Positions 1 through 9,766 of a DNA stretch of 64,000 nucleotides are shown piece by piece. The notes under the pieces are model-generated. The model ran no database searches. It was not told where the DNA came from and saw nothing but the letters and a program-made list of their open reading frames with translations. The stretch spans positions 1,550,001-1,614,000 of the forward strand of contig NC_019943.1 in assembly GCF_000327485.1 (NCBI RefSeq), written 5' to 3'. The position numbers and the translations under genes are program-made. This DNA comes from Methanoregula formicica SMSP. GTDB lineage: Archaea; Halobacteriota; Methanomicrobia; Methanomicrobiales; Methanospirillaceae. Numbering within the stretch: position 1 is the stretch's first letter; the number at the start of each line of letters is the position of its first letter.

Positions 1-170
1 TAATGGCCCAGCCACCGTCCTATCATTATAAACCGGTGTGTAGGCGCAATGTCGCTCTTGGTTTCAAATACAAAATCCATGGAATCTTTATCCCGCTAAT
101 TTCTGGAAGATATTCCCATGTCCCATTTTCATTCTGGAAAAATTTATGATAGTGGGTTGCTTGAACAAGT
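1..170 (-). pseudogene. Decayed fragment of a DUF-type lipoprotein domain
   Basis: Read on the minus strand, this stretch encodes a recognisable piece of the domain found intact in the lipoprotein at 1649-2197: the signature FQNENGTWEYLPE is present, followed by a degraded LKP segment. A frameshift is needed before the FQNENG motif (around 145-155), and clustered stop codons occur at about 22-40 where the intact protein has its conserved GRYRIVFDCG segment. No start codon or signal peptide is attached. It is therefore a remnant of a paralogous gene, possibly produced by duplication of the neighbouring lipoprotein. The window edge may cut off further remnants. Confidence 0.6.
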
Positions 171-224
171 ATGTATTATTCAATAAATTTAGTAAGCAAT
201 TTTCTAATTATTTACATTCCAAAT

Positions 225-1352
225 TCAACATCGTGTTTGTTTCTCGACCGTGCTCATAATGGCATATCCGCCATCGGACGTATGGATGATATCGCCATAT
301 AATTTCGGGCACCCTTTTGCCGAACACAGTGTTGTGTTCTCCGAAGCAATCATCCCATCAGGCATGTATTTTACCTTGGTGATGCGGTCACCGGGATCGG
401 TAATGCCGATACTGGTAAAACCTCCATCCTCTGAAGGTATTACAGCATCTCTAGTTGAAATCGATATATTATTCGTCATCGTTCCGTTCTGATCGAATAC
501 ATATCCTCTGAACGATCCAAATATGTCAAGCACGATTGAAAACCCATGTATAGTTGAGTATATCTTCGGTTTTGGGGTATAGTAAAAGAGGCTCACAGGA
601 TTCGCCAGTATTACATTCCCATCGGAATCCAGTTGAAGAATCTCCGCACCGGCATTATCATTTACGAGAGCAAGATATCCCCCGGTATTGGATATTTCCG
701 CGACGGATACGATTCTGTCGATTGCCGACCTGTTGATTTTCAGCCAGGAAAGATTTTCCGGATTGTTTACCCTAACTATTGCAGGTCCCGGAAAGAGATA
801 AACTCCATCCTCCAATCCTGCAAAAGAACGATTATATTTCCATATTCCCGACGCACTCAGGCTTATTTCCGGATCATATTCATTTATAACAGAACTATTG
901 GAATCCAGTTGCAGTATCGTTCCGGCATCTGACACTGCGGATATGCTTCCACCCCGGTTTGGAATTACTTCCACGATGTGAACGGGGTAATCCCGTGTCC
1001 AGAGGGCCTCACCCGTGGCAGACATTTTTGTCAATCGGGGAGTATCTGGTGCTGCCGGATAATTCAGGCAGGCAAGTTTTGTAGTCCCGCCGACAACCAC
1101 GAATCCCCCGTCAGGAGTCTGCGTGAAGTCCAGGCCGAAATCATAGTTTCCTGAATCAATCACGTTTGTCCATTCCATCACGCCATCAGAATTCAGTTTC
1201 GTGATCCGAACATCCTGATCCCGCACATATCTTCCGCCGTTCCATCCGCCGCATCCTGCAGAGAGTACAGTTGCCACAAGTACCAATATGAGAATAGCCG
1301 TTGCGCTTACCGGCCTCTTCCAGCTTTTTGGAATAACAGGGCGTATGGTCAT
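225..1352 (-). CDS. Secreted lipoprotein with beta-propeller-like repeats
   Basis: This encodes 375 residues. An N-terminal hydrophobic segment (about residues 18-34) ends in a lipobox-like LSAGC, so the mature protein is probably lipid-anchored outside the cell. The remainder is rich in short repeats of the type DGGF/DGGY-hydrophobic-G and W-beta strands, such as DGGFVVVGG, EDGGFTSIG and SDGGYAIMS. These resemble the blades of PQQ-like or delta-60 beta-propellers found in methanogen surface proteins. A signal for start choice is weak (AAGG just upstream of the ATG). AT-rich TATA-like sequence lies about 25-45 bp upstream (around 1377-1405). No enzymatic motif is visible; the substrate or partner is unknown. 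Confidence 0.75.
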   Translation of the reverse strand: MTIRPVIPKSWKRPVSATAILILVLVATVLSAGCGGWNGGRYVRDQDVRITKLNSDGVMEWTNVIDSGNYDFGLDFTQTPDGGFVVVGGTTKLACLNYPAAPDTPRLTKMSATGEALWTRDYPVHIVEVIPNRGGSISAVSDAGTILQLDSNSSVINEYDPEISLSASGIWKYNRSFAGLEDGVYLFPGPAIVRVNNPENLSWLKINRSAIDRIVSVAEISNTGGYLALVNDNAGAEILQLDSDGNVILANPVSLFYYTPKPKIYSTIHGFSIVLDIFGSFRGYVFDQNGTMTNNISISTRDAVIPSEDGGFTSIGITDPGDRITKVKYMPDGMIASENTTLCSAKGCPKLYGDIIHTSDGGYAIMSTVEKQTRC

Positions 1353-1648
1353 GCCTTAGGAAAATTCTGTGCGATAACACATATAGATTGTGAAATATAT
1401 GCTGGGAAAAATCTGATTGTGATGCTGGGATTTTTTATGCCGGGAGCATTGGAAGCAATATTATGGTGAATCATATCCGTGATCACCGGATTTTTCCTTG
1501 TCGATATTTTGGAATAACAAGTATGGAGATGAAAAATACAAGACAGATTGTAATATCCGATACCGCTGATGACTGGGAGTTTGATCTTTTCTGTTAGGCT
1601 CTAGGATTTTTTTGACATCGGGCTCGCCATAAACATAATAATTGAGTA
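1353..1648. other. AT-rich intergenic region between two lipoprotein genes
   Basis: About 300 bp of AT-rich sequence. The part next to 1352 holds TATA-like stretches (around 1377-1405) that fit the minus-strand promoter of the propeller lipoprotein. The rest follows the stop of the lipoprotein at 1649. I see no ORF with convincing codon use and no RNA gene. Confidence 0.5.
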
Positions 1649-2197
1649 CTACGTTGTGACACTCCGAATCTCAAACTCCCTCATAATGCCGCAATCGAAC
1701 ACGATCCGATAACGACCTGGAATCCATCCCGTTGTCACAAACCGCCTTGGAGGTAATGTTTCCCCGGGTTTCAGGTACGAAATTTTGGGGAGCATCGGTG
1801 GGCCAACTTCAGGAAGATACTCCCATGTGCCGTTTTCATTCTGAAAGATGATCAGGTATGACGCACGGTTATTTGTACAGGTGAGCGTATCTGTGCCTTT
1901 GTTCACAACATAAAACTCGACAACCTCTCCCTGATTGTAGATATCCGAATCCATTATGATATAATCAGGATGGGTCGTATCGTTTGGCTGGGCTATCGTG
2001 ACTTTATAGAGGGCTTTGGATTCCGGAGTAGCTGTGGTTATCGGCACCGGAGTCTGGTTTTCCGTTGCAAGATTTCCGGGACCCTGCGCAGATGTGCATG
2101 CTGCCACCAGGAGCAGGCTGACAAGCACAATGCACAAGGCAACAGCTGGGCAAACAGGACTCCTCCGACGCTTATTGGATAACAGATATTCTGACAT
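1649..2197 (-). CDS. Methanogen-type lipoprotein with C-terminal beta domain
   Basis: The reading frame is open to a GTG at 2224, but the internal ATG at 2197 gives a better N-terminus: positive residues (NKRRR), a hydrophobic stretch, then lipobox VAAC at about residue 34. The mature 150-residue domain contains VTIAQPNDT, a D-S-D-I-Y-N-QGEVVEF strand, a TCTNNRASY segment, FQNENGTWEYLP, and a C-terminal GRYRIVFDCG followed by REFEIRS. The same architecture recurs in the N-terminal half of the lipoprotein at 44514-45413 and in the remnant at 1-170, so this is a small paralogous family. It is probably an extracellular immunoglobulin-like beta domain. Function unknown. Confidence 0.75.
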   Translation of the reverse strand: MSEYLLSNKRRRSPVCPAVALCIVLVSLLLVAACTSAQGPGNLATENQTPVPITTATPESKALYKVTIAQPNDTTHPDYIIMDSDIYNQGEVVEFYVVNKGTDTLTCTNNRASYLIIFQNENGTWEYLPEVGPPMLPKISYLKPGETLPPRRFVTTGWIPGRYRIVFDCGIMREFEIRSVTT

Positions 2198-2605
2198 AGG
2201 TTCACTTCTTCCGCACATATCCACATCAGCCGAACAAACCGATCACCAGGATCAGATCACCTATCTGAAAACACTCATGGCAGCAGGATATATCTCCGTT
2301 CCTGAGCACCGGAACATTGAGTTACCTTCACTCAGTTTCGGATCCATTACCCGGCCCCGAATATGAACGCTGATCTCTTACGAAGTAATACATTTATTCA
2401 AATATATATGCATTATTTATTGATCGCGTAAAAATTTCCATAAAATATCCATACACCATTGTGTATTGAACAAACTTGTTTTTCTGGAAATTATTCGCTC
2501 AGTGTTATTGCATTCTTATTGGCGTTCATACGTAACCCGGGTGTCGGCCCAGGACGCAAAAAAGTATGTTTTCGGACAATATTTAATAAGTAAATTCGGA
2601 ATTTT
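2198..2605. other. Intergenic region upstream of the lipoprotein
   Basis: About 400 bp without a convincing gene. TATA-like sequences on the minus strand are seen at about 2288-2300 and 2398-2412 and could serve the lipoprotein at 2197, giving a long leader. An ATACAC/GTGTAT inverted repeat with a 4-nt loop lies at about 2450-2466. The rest is AT-rich with no recognisable feature. Confidence 0.45.
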
Positions 2606-3880
2606 TCAAGAACCTGACGAATCTCCCGGTCCCACCAGCCATTTCCAGAGCGGGATATAGTGCACCGTCCCCACCATCCCAAACCATTCGGCCGTTTCGA
2701 TCTTCTCCACTCTCTCAGACAGGATAACAAGATTATCGCATTTGAGCTCACGCGATGCCTTCAGGAGCGCCCGGATCTCGCGGGATCTGGTCTTTTCGAC
2801 AGTAAGATCGGTGCAGACCTGGATGAGGGCTGTGACCTGCCCACCTTTCTGTATGACAAAGTCCACTTCCTCCTGCTGGGCGTTCTTCCAGTAAAAGACC
2901 GAGGCCTGCCCCTGCAACTGGAGCTTCCAGAGCGCGATGGCAACGAGGTTCTCGTACATCTTCCCCCGATTCCCGGAGAAGCGGAAGGCCTTTGCGGCAA
3001 TAAAGCCGGTATCCGAACAGTAGATCTTCTTGTTGGACGCGACCTGATCCTTCACCCGGAATGAGAATCGCGGAAGGGAGAAAAAGAGGAAGGTCTCCTC
3101 AAGGTACCCGAGATATTTCTGCACGGTCATCGGGCTTTTGCTCCGCGTGATCCGGGCCAGTGAGCCATAGGAGTACTCGGATGCAGTATTGGACAGGAGA
3201 TACCGGGCAAGGTCCTCGATACCCTGCACGGAGCGGACCCGGAAGCGTTTCACGATATCCTTGTACACGATAGAGTCGAAGAGCGTTGCAAGATAATCCC
3301 GGGAGGAAAACCTCTTCACCAGCGGTTCCGGGTACCCCCCACCCTCAGCATACGCGGGGAGCGCGGCGATCTTCTCCTGCATGGTGAGTTCGCGGGAAGT
3401 GAGCCGGAGGAACTCGGCAAAGGAGAAGGGGAGGATGAACGTCTGGAGATAGCGGCCGGTGAGGTGCGTTGAGAGTTCCGCGCTGAGCAGGTGTGCATTG
3501 CTGCCGGTGATCACGAGGTCATATCCCTGGCGGGCGAGGCGGTTCACAAAAAGTTCCCACTCCGGGAGATTCTGGACTTCGTCAAGGAGCAGGACTTTGG
3601 GTTTATTGTACACCGAATCGACTGCTGCAATGATCTCATCATAATCCAGAAGATTCGTGAGCCGCTCGTCATCGAAATTGACATAGCCAAACGATCGGTC
3701 GCTGCTCCGGGCAAGGTGGTGGATGGCGAAGAACGACTTTCCGGCCCGGCGCGGGCCGGTGATCACCTTGATGAGAGACGTGCCGGACCCGGCAATCCTC
3801 GTATCCCTCTCGACATATGTCTCGGCCAGTGCTCTCTGGAGGTCACGCTGCTGGACAAGAAGAGTGTCGCGGACAGTCAT
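2606..3880 (-). CDS. AAA-type ATPase with DUF4143 domain
   Basis: This is a 424-residue protein of the widespread archaeal and bacterial ATPase family with an N-terminal AAA_14 domain and a C-terminal DUF4143 domain. A Walker A motif (GPRRAGKS) lies near residue 45, a Walker B (VLLLDEVQN) near 98, and a sensor-like VITGSNAHLL near 128. The C-terminal third carries the nuclease-fold-like segment (EEVDFVIQ) typical of the family. The ATG at 3880 is preferred over two upstream GTGs because GGTG, which includes those GTGs, forms a ribosome-binding site next to it. These proteins are often strain-variable; their cellular role is not established. No partner gene is adjacent, since both neighbours belong to other functions. 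Confidence 0.85.
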   Translation of the reverse strand: MTVRDTLLVQQRDLQRALAETYVERDTRIAGSGTSLIKVITGPRRAGKSFFAIHHLARSSDRSFGYVNFDDERLTNLLDYDEIIAAVDSVYNKPKVLLLDEVQNLPEWELFVNRLARQGYDLVITGSNAHLLSAELSTHLTGRYLQTFILPFSFAEFLRLTSRELTMQEKIAALPAYAEGGGYPEPLVKRFSSRDYLATLFDSIVYKDIVKRFRVRSVQGIEDLARYLLSNTASEYSYGSLARITRSKSPMTVQKYLGYLEETFLFFSLPRFSFRVKDQVASNKKIYCSDTGFIAAKAFRFSGNRGKMYENLVAIALWKLQLQGQASVFYWKNAQQEEVDFVIQKGGQVTALIQVCTDLTVEKTRSREIRALLKASRELKCDNLVILSERVEKIETAEWFGMVGTVHYIPLWKWLVGPGDSSGS

Positions 3881-4222
3881 AATCACCACATTTGAATAAT
3901 CATAGTAGATGAAAATAGATAAAATTGTCTATTATGAATATCTGAAATGCTGTAAAATTACGAATGTCTTCTATCCGGGAACCCTCCCGAAAATCCCATG
4001 TACGTTGTGCCGGATGACGGATCTGCCATACAACCAGATTTTCATTTTACTTTTATTTGATGCGGGAAATCACCCTGTGAAAAACCGGGGTTATTATCGT
4101 TTGGCGAAGCAATACCGGGTCCGGTAAGAGGGGGCGCAGGAGCCCGTACGGGGAAAAACCCTATTACGCCGGAGGCAGGAGATCAGAGATTCGCCTTTTC
4201 GACTGGGGAACGGGAACGGATG
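3881..4222. other. Intergenic region, ATPase promoter and convergent spacer
   Basis: The left part, just upstream of the ATPase start, is very AT-rich and contains an imperfect inverted repeat with ATAGA and TCTAT arms (about 3914-3935) close to the expected promoter. The right part (about 4000-4200) follows the end of aroD on the minus strand; several G/C-rich short inverted repeats there could act in termination. No gene seen. Confidence 0.4.
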
Positions 4223-4864
4223 TCAGCAGCCCAGGATCTTCCGGAGCTGCACGAACTCCTCCACCGAGTACTGACCCTCGGCCGTTGTGTCGCCCATGTG
4301 ACAGTACACGAACTCGGAGCCAACGAGCGGGAGCACGGCCCTCGCGTGGCGGAACTGCGCGCCCATGACACCGGTACAAATCGGTTTGTTTGCTGCCTGT
4401 GTGAAGGTGAGGAGTTCGATCACATCCGCATCGCCCTGAGGGGTGACCACGATCTTGGGGATGTCGCCGTACGCCCGGAGATCGCGCTCCATGGCGAAGA
4501 GTTCACAGAGTGGGACCATCCGGGCTGTATGGTGCGAGGCGATGATCTTCTTTCCCGCTTCACGGATCAGGGGGGCAGCTTGCGCGAAGGGCTGCTCGAC
4601 ATCAACGTAGTCTGCGAAGGCAAGGAGCGGTTCGACCTTCTTCATCCACTCCTCTGGTGTTCCAAAGAAGCGACCCCCTTCCTGCGCGGAGCGGAGCGTG
4701 AGGATAACGGGAAGCGACGTTGCTGCTTTCGCGTCCCTGACCTGCTGCACAAGGTCTCCCTCGTACAGGTCGATGCGCAGTTCTACCAGATCGGCGCCCT
4801 GCCGTTCTGCCAGCGCTGCTTTCGCGGGGTCCGTGAGGGCGGCAACGATCTTCATGTACTTCAT
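4223..4864 (-). CDS. aroD: 3-dehydroquinate dehydratase, type I
   Basis: This 213-residue protein matches class I 3-dehydroquinate dehydratase, which converts 3-dehydroquinate to 3-dehydroshikimate in the shikimate pathway through a Schiff-base lysine. Visible family features are the N-terminal strand KIVAAL, the substrate-binding ELRIDLYEG, the strand ILTLRS, the catalytic HH pair in IIASHH, and the C-terminal SEFVYCHMGDTTAEGQYS loop. The Schiff-base lysine is probably the one in IPKIVVTP. The reading frame continues upstream, but those residues lack family similarity and lie in the divergent promoter region; the ATG at 4864 (or 4855, MKIV) is the natural start. It is divergent from the membrane protein at 5010. 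Confidence 0.92.
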   Translation of the reverse strand: MKYMKIVAALTDPAKAALAERQGADLVELRIDLYEGDLVQQVRDAKAATSLPVILTLRSAQEGGRFFGTPEEWMKKVEPLLAFADYVDVEQPFAQAAPLIREAGKKIIASHHTARMVPLCELFAMERDLRAYGDIPKIVVTPQGDADVIELLTFTQAANKPICTGVMGAQFRHARAVLPLVGSEFVYCHMGDTTAEGQYSVEEFVQLRKILGC

Positions 4865-5009
4865 GGTTGGGGGGCGTTTCACAAAAAGATGCCTCAAGGT
4901 GCCGGTGGTGGAGCCCGTCTGCTCGCCATGTACTGGTTCGGCTGCGCCCGGCATCATGGGGAAATGAAACCTGTTTATGCCCGGCAGGGTAACCATACCA
5001 TGATACGCA

Positions 5010-5561
5010 ATGGAACTCTGGGACCGGCAGACATTCCTGCGACACGTGGTGGCGGCTTTTGGACGCGGCGTGCTCGTCGCACTCATCATCCCGCTTGCTG
5101 TCGCGGTTGCCTTTTCCATCCCCCTTCATGCAACGCTTGCCCTCATCGGCAGCGGGCTCATCATCGAGTACGGGGCGGTACCGGTCGGCATCGTGTTCGG
5201 TCTCACCCCGCTTTTTGTCTCGTTTGTCCTTATCTGCACCGAGATCGGGATCTTCCTTGCACTGTACGACATCTTCGACACCATTGGCCACACGTCAGAA
5301 CCGGTCCGGCAGTTCCTTGAGAAGAGCCGGCAATATGTGCACCAGTCGAAGAGCATCGAGAAGTATGGGATCCTCGCCCTCATCCCCTGCGAGATTCTCC
5401 TCGGTGTCTACATCAATGCCCCGGCATCGTGGGTGCTTGGCTGGCGGGAGGACCACGCCCTTCTTGTCACGATGATCGGGTATGTCATTGCCCTTGCCAT
5501 CATGGTTGTCCTCACGGTAGGCCTGCTGCAGGTAACGCTGCCCGGACTGGTGCACCCATGA
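5010..5561 (+). CDS. Small multidrug export-like membrane protein (COG2426)
   Basis: This encodes 183 residues with four or five hydrophobic segments (about 18-40, 44-62, 65-88, 123-140, 150-172). It resembles the putative small multidrug export family (COG2426), whose archaeal members are short inner-membrane proteins of uncertain substrate. The conserved-looking regions are GAVPVGIVFGLTPL and the acidic IEKYGILALIPCEI. The stop overlaps the next gene in an ATGA, so it is probably translated together with the U32 protein. A TATA-like TGTTTATGCC lies 30-40 bp upstream. The transport function is inferred only from family resemblance. Confidence 0.7.
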   Translation: MELWDRQTFLRHVVAAFGRGVLVALIIPLAVAVAFSIPLHATLALIGSGLIIEYGAVPVGIVFGLTPLFVSFVLICTEIGIFLALYDIFDTIGHTSEPVRQFLEKSRQYVHQSKSIEKYGILALIPCEILLGVYINAPASWVLGWREDHALLVTMIGYVIALAIMVVLTVGLLQVTLPGLVHP

Positions 5562-8176
5562 ACCCCCGGGCCCGCACCCTCCCCGAGCTCCTTGCCCCGG
5601 CCGGTTCCCCGGAAGCCCTGCGTGCTGCTATTGCTGCAGGCGCTGATGCCGTGTACCTGAGCGGGAAACGGTTCGGCGCACGGAAGTACGCTGCCAATTT
5701 CTCGGACAAGGAGATCGAAGAAGCGGTGCGGTACGCCCATTCGTACGGTATCTGCGTGTACGTCACGGTCAATACGCTCATCCACGACCGCGAGCTCGAC
5801 GGGGTGCTGGAGTACCTCTCGTGGCTCTGGTCCATTGGCGTGGATGCAGTACTGGTGCAGGATGCCGGGCTTGCCGCGCTGGCACGCGAGTTCCTCCCCG
5901 GCCTCACCCTGCATGCATCGACCCAGATGACGATCCACAACAGCGACGGCGTCCGCTGGGCCGCGGAGCAGGGGCTGTCACGGGTCGTCCTTGCCCGGGA
6001 ACTTTCCCTGTATGAAGTGGAACAGATCGCAGAAGAGACGCGTGACACCGGCACCGGGCTCGAGGTCTTCGCCCACGGGGCGCTCTGCTATGGTTACTCG
6101 GGCCAGTGCCTCCTCTCGTCCGTGATAGGCGGACGGAGCGGGAACCGGGGGATGTGCGCCCAGCCGTGCCGGAAGCCGTATGCGCTGGTGCAGGGAGAGA
6201 CCGATGCGTATGGCAGGCCGGAGAACCTGAAGGAAGTTGCGCAAAAGGAGAAGTATCTCCTCTCGCCAAAAGACCTCTGCACGTACAATCACCTGCCGGA
6301 ACTGGTCAAATCACCGGTCGCATCGCTCAAGATCGAAGGGCGGATGAAGTCGCCGGAGTATGTGGCCATGGTCGTTTCCACGTACCGGCGGGCTCTCGAT
6401 GCCATTGCGGCCGGGACCTGGGAGCCGTCCCGGGAAGATTACCGCGACCTCCTCATGGCGTTCAACCGGGAGTTCACGGACGGGTACCTCTTCGGTGACC
6501 GGTACGGGAAACTGATGGGCCGGGATGCACCGGACAACCGGGGGCTTGCCGTTGGCCGGGTAGAACGGTACGACCGGAAGAGCAAGACCGCATTTGTCCG
6601 GCCGTCCTGCCTCGTTACTCCGGTCCCCGGGGACGGGCTCCTCATCACCCTGCCCGGGGAGGCGGGCCGGGATCTCGGATTTGCCCTGAATGCTGCTGCA
6701 AAACCGTCCCCCCGGGGATACCTTCTCCCTGTCCCGGCCCCGGTGCCGGAGGGCGCACTGGTGTACATCACCTCTTCCCCCGGCTTCGATGCACGGGCAC
6801 GCAGGATTATCGCAAAACCCCCGGCCGACCTGCTGCGCCCGCTGCCTGCCGACATGGAAATCACCATAAGCAGCAGCGGGTCTGTTGCCATCGACGGGCC
6901 CGTGACGCGCCCCGATGGCACCACCATCCCGGTCTCGTACCAGCCCGATCGGGCGCTGGAACCGGCCACAACCCGCCCCCTCACCGCCGGCCAGTTGGAG
7001 GAGCAGTTCAGGAAGACCGGGGGAACGCCGTTTGTTGTCGGTGAGTGCACCATTCATTATGATGGCGGCCTGTTCGCCCCGATGGCCCTCCTCAATGACA
7101 TGCGGCGGGAGTTCTTCCGCAGGGCCGGCGAGCTGCTCGATGCCTCGTACCGCCCGTCTCCGGAAGATATCGGGAAGGCGCGGAAAGCCCTGCAGGCCCG
7201 GGTGTCCGGTCGTTCCCCGCATACCCGCCGGGGCGGGCGCAATGGTGCGGACCGGCTCCGGCTTGCGGTGATTACAGATATCCCTGACCAGGTTCGCGGG
7301 GCCCGGGACGGGGGCGCCGATACGATCCTGTTCGAACCCGCCGTCCCGTCGGAACGGCACACCTGCGCAGGCAGGGTTCCCGACGGCTTCCTGCGGATGC
7401 AGATCCGGGAGGCGATGGATGCCTGCCGGAATACCCGTGCCCGTTTCGTCCTGAAGCTCCCCCGCATCCTGCACGATGGCGAGCTGGAGAAGATCCTTGC
7501 TGAGATCACGGAAGCAGAGCGTGAAGGGCTCGCTTTCTGCATGTCCGAAAACCCGGGAATCTCGCACACTGTCGCACGAACCATTCCCGGCATGGCACTT
7601 CTCGGGGGTGCCGGGCTGAATATCTTCAACCATGCAGCAGCCACCCGGAGCGCACCGCGGTACCGGCTCCTGACCCTCTCCTCCGAGTTGTCCCGTAATG
7701 AGATTGCGGAACTGATTGCATCATCTGTTGGTTCCGGAGATGTTCCGGATTTCGCCCTCATTGTGCAGGGGAGCAGCGAAGCGCTGGTAACCGAAGACTG
7801 TATCCCCCGTCTCGTGCGCCAGTGCCGCGGGGACAAGGGCAGGATATTTGCGCTCCGGGATGATACCGGGCGGGTCTTTCCCCTCCATGAGGCCGCAGAC
7901 TGCCGGACACGGATCGCGAATGCCGCCGAACTCTGCCTTATCGACATGCTCAAAGAAATCCGCGATGCGGGCATAGCAGAGATCATCGTCGATGCACGGT
8001 TCCGGCCGCCGGCATATACAGCCGCCATGACCCGCCTGTACCGCGAGGCAGTCGATGCCCTCGGAGAACCCGGCGCACCCCGGGATGTAAAACTGCGGGA
8101 TCTGAAGGAGCGGGCAAAGGCCCTCTCGCTTGGCGGCATCACCGCGGGCCACTTCATCCGCGGGCTGAAGGAATAA
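5558..8176 (+). CDS. U32 family peptidase with long C-terminal extension
   Basis: This 872-residue protein begins with the classic U32 start ([27 protein letters not shown]). The family cysteine region follows at about residues 180-210 ([12 protein letters not shown], then [14 protein letters not shown]). The start at 5558 is fixed by a 4-base ATGA overlap with the previous gene; codons upstream of it translate into the other gene's shadow. After the U32 core (about 1-330), a region matching DUF3656-type collagenase-associated sequence and a further TIM-barrel-like module extend the protein. Characterised bacterial relatives (RlhA, TrhP) hydroxylate cytidine or uridine in RNA rather than cut proteins, so an RNA-modification role is a fair alternative to peptidase. 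The natural substrate here is unknown. Confidence 0.88.
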   Translation: MNPRARTLPELLAPAGSPEALRAAIAAGADAVYLSGKRFGARKYAANFSDKEIEEAVRYAHSYGICVYVTVNTLIHDRELDGVLEYLSWLWSIGVDAVLVQDAGLAALAREFLPGLTLHASTQMTIHNSDGVRWAAEQGLSRVVLARELSLYEVEQIAEETRDTGTGLEVFAHGALCYGYSGQCLLSSVIGGRSGNRGMCAQPCRKPYALVQGETDAYGRPENLKEVAQKEKYLLSPKDLCTYNHLPELVKSPVASLKIEGRMKSPEYVAMVVSTYRRALDAIAAGTWEPSREDYRDLLMAFNREFTDGYLFGDRYGKLMGRDAPDNRGLAVGRVERYDRKSKTAFVRPSCLVTPVPGDGLLITLPGEAGRDLGFALNAAAKPSPRGYLLPVPAPVPEGALVYITSSPGFDARARRIIAKPPADLLRPLPADMEITISSSGSVAIDGPVTRPDGTTIPVSYQPDRALEPATTRPLTAGQLEEQFRKTGGTPFVVGECTIHYDGGLFAPMALLNDMRREFFRRAGELLDASYRPSPEDIGKARKALQARVSGRSPHTRRGGRNGADRLRLAVITDIPDQVRGARDGGADTILFEPAVPSERHTCAGRVPDGFLRMQIREAMDACRNTRARFVLKLPRILHDGELEKILAEITEAEREGLAFCMSENPGISHTVARTIPGMALLGGAGLNIFNHAAATRSAPRYRLLTLSSELSRNEIAELIASSVGSGDVPDFALIVQGSSEALVTEDCIPRLVRQCRGDKGRIFALRDDTGRVFPLHEAADCRTRIANAAELCLIDMLKEIRDAGIAEIIVDARFRPPAYTAAMTRLYREAVDALGEPGAPRDVKLRDLKERAKALSLGGITAGHFIRGLKE

Positions 8177-8277
8177 CCTGCCGGGACCTCCGGTTCCTGC
8201 TCCAATTCCAAATATTCATCATTCCCCAGCCAAAAGGTGTAATTATTCCCCTGAATAAAGAGCGGAGGACGTTTGGC

Positions 8278-8946
8278 ATGTCATCACCACTGATTCTCGT
8301 TAACCTGAAAACGTACAAAGAAGGGATGGGCAACCGGGCCCACATGATCGCACAGGCTGCGCAGGCCGTCAGCCAGGAGAGCGGGGTGACCATCGGGGTT
8401 GCTCCGGGTTACATCGACCTCCATCCCCTCTGCCACCACTTCTCCATCCCGGTCTATGCCCAGCATGTCGACGGCTGCGAGCCCGGGGCGAACACCGGGC
8501 ATACCACGGTCGAAGCCATCCGTGCAGCCGGTGCGGCAGGATCCCTCGTCAACCACTCCGAACGGCGGCTGACCATCGCCGACATCGAGGCATCGATCCG
8601 CGGCCTCCGGAACCAGAAACTCATCTCGGTTGTCTGCTCGAACAACGAGAGCACAAGTGCCGGTGCTGCAGCCCTTGCCCCCGATTACGTTGCCATCGAA
8701 CCCCCGGAACTGATCGGCAGCGGGGTCTCGGTCTCGAAGGCGAACCCCGAGATCATCAAACGGTCCATTGCAGCCGTTCATGCCGTCAATCCAAACGTCA
8801 GGGTGCTCACCGGGGCGGGAATCCAGTCAGGAGAGTGCGTAAAGATCGCCGTGGACCTCGGAACGGACGGTGTCCTCCTTGCCTCAAGCGTGGTAAAATC
8901 AAAAGAACCGGCCGCGATCCTCCGCGACCTTGTATCAAAACTCTGA
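8278..8946 (+). CDS. tpiA: Triosephosphate isomerase
   Basis: This archaeal-length TIM (222 residues, shorter than the 250 of bacteria) interconverts dihydroxyacetone phosphate and glyceraldehyde 3-phosphate. Catalytic residues are visible: the lysine in VNLKTYK near residue 10, the histidine in NHSERR near 90, and the glutamate in [10 protein letters not shown] near 140. The phosphate-binding GTGVLLAS-like segment ([12 protein letters not shown]) lies near the C-terminus. A GGAGGA ribosome-binding site precedes the ATG. With the class II aldolase and fructose bisphosphatase at 18-20 kb it supplies gluconeogenesis from C3 units. Confidence 0.95.
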   Translation: MSSPLILVNLKTYKEGMGNRAHMIAQAAQAVSQESGVTIGVAPGYIDLHPLCHHFSIPVYAQHVDGCEPGANTGHTTVEAIRAAGAAGSLVNHSERRLTIADIEASIRGLRNQKLISVVCSNNESTSAGAAALAPDYVAIEPPELIGSGVSVSKANPEIIKRSIAAVHAVNPNVRVLTGAGIQSGECVKIAVDLGTDGVLLASSVVKSKEPAAILRDLVSKL

Positions 8947-8965
8947 TCTTTTTTAAAAGGCGCGG

Positions 8966-9067
8966 TCACTTCAGGAAGAGGTACCAGACTCCCACGATGA
9001 TGATGAACAAGACAACGCCAATTCCGATTACCGTCATGCTGCTGATCTCGGATGATTCTTCCGCCAT
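8966..9067 (-). CDS. Small single-pass membrane protein, 33 residues
   Basis: A short reading frame starts with MAEESSE and continues into a single hydrophobic helix (about residues 12-31, including VIGIGVVLFIIIVGV), ending in FLK. A strong GAGGAG ribosome-binding site lies six bases before the ATG (9074-9079), and TATA-like sequence is present at about 9114-9134. The acidic N-terminus, membrane helix and positive C-terminal lysine look like a genuine small membrane protein and not chance. It is convergent with tpiA. Function unknown; homologues could be sought as conserved small ORFs in related genomes. Confidence 0.65.
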   Translation of the reverse strand: MAEESSEISSMTVIGIGVVLFIIIVGVWYLFLK

Positions 9068-9073
9068 GTAAAA

Positions 9074-9134
9074 CTCCTCATCGCGGTCAGGTTACCACGA
9101 TAATAATCGCTTGGTAATATACGTTAAATACTTT
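9074..9134 (-). promoter_or_regulatory. Promoter and ribosome-binding site of the 33-residue membrane protein
   Basis: The minus strand has AT-rich TATA candidates (CGTATATTACC around 9114-9122 and AGTATTTAACG around 9124-9134), followed about 40 bases later by GAGGAG at 9079-9074, six bases before the ATG. Confidence 0.5.
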
Positions 9135-9211
9135 TGTGTGGTGCAGCACGCGTTTTTCGGGAAATGGTGCCAGTTCCACTCATAAAAAGAAGAAGATAAG
9201 AACCGGCCTTT

Positions 9212-9766
9212 TCACATGATGAGGGAGATGAGGTCGTGCTTGGTGATGACCCCCTTTACGATCCTCCCGTCAACAACGAGCACCGCGTGGTTCTGCTGCA
9301 GGATGTTCACCACGGTCTCGACATCCATATCGGGGGGAACGGTGGGGAAGCCGGGCTCCATGAAGTCCCGGACAAAGAAGAGGTGGGTCTTGTGGAGGCG
9401 CTGCTGCTCGATGGCCTTGACGATGACGGCCTCGGATATGCAGCCCACCGGGATGCCGCGCTCGATGACCGGCAGCTGGGAGATGTTGTTCTTCTCGAAA
9501 ATCTCTACGGCACGGCTGATCGCGTCCTGCGGCTGGACCGAGAGGACGGGGGTGTGCATGATCTGGGCGGCACGGATCTTCTTGGGCTCCGCGCTGTTGA
9601 GGACGACAATAATCTTGTTGAGCGTGCTGACCCGGGGATCAACATTACCTGCCTCGATCCGCGCAACCATGGACTGGCTGATGCCGGCGCGTCGTGCCAG
9701 CTCGGTCTGGCGCATACCGAGCGCCTCGCGGCGTGCCCGGAGTTCATCGGGAGTTGGTACGTGCAT
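9212..9766 (-). CDS. HTH-XRE transcriptional regulator with two CBS domains
   Basis: This 184-residue protein has an N-terminal XRE-type helix-turn-helix (about residues 8-58, with MRQTELARRAGISQSMVARIE) and a pair of CBS domains (about 66-120 and 128-184). Each CBS domain carries the usual pattern (VLSVQPQDAISRAVEIF, FPTVPPDMDVETVVNIL). CBS pairs typically bind adenosine nucleotides or SAM, so this is probably a metabolite-sensing DNA-binding regulator. A TATA-like CTTATAACC sits only about 20 bp before the ATG, so the transcript is probably leaderless. The promoter contains a GGTTGATATCAT motif that may be an autoregulatory site. The gene is divergent from the RLAN/ATP-grasp cluster, a possible target. 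Confidence 0.88.
   Translation of the reverse strand: MHVPTPDELRARREALGMRQTELARRAGISQSMVARIEAGNVDPRVSTLNKIIVVLNSAEPKKIRAAQIMHTPVLSVQPQDAISRAVEIFEKNNISQLPVIERGIPVGCISEAVIVKAIEQQRLHKTHLFFVRDFMEPGFPTVPPDMDVETVVNILQQNHAVLVVDGRIVKGVITKHDLISLIM

Noticed and set aside
4220-5320. 366-codon plus-strand frame across aroD
   Set aside because: Opposite a conserved aroD and overlapping the membrane protein; shadow.
6311-7633. 440-codon minus-strand frame within the U32 gene
   Set aside because: It lies opposite a clear conserved protein and has a rich Arg/Gly/Pro composition typical of antisense GC-rich shadows.
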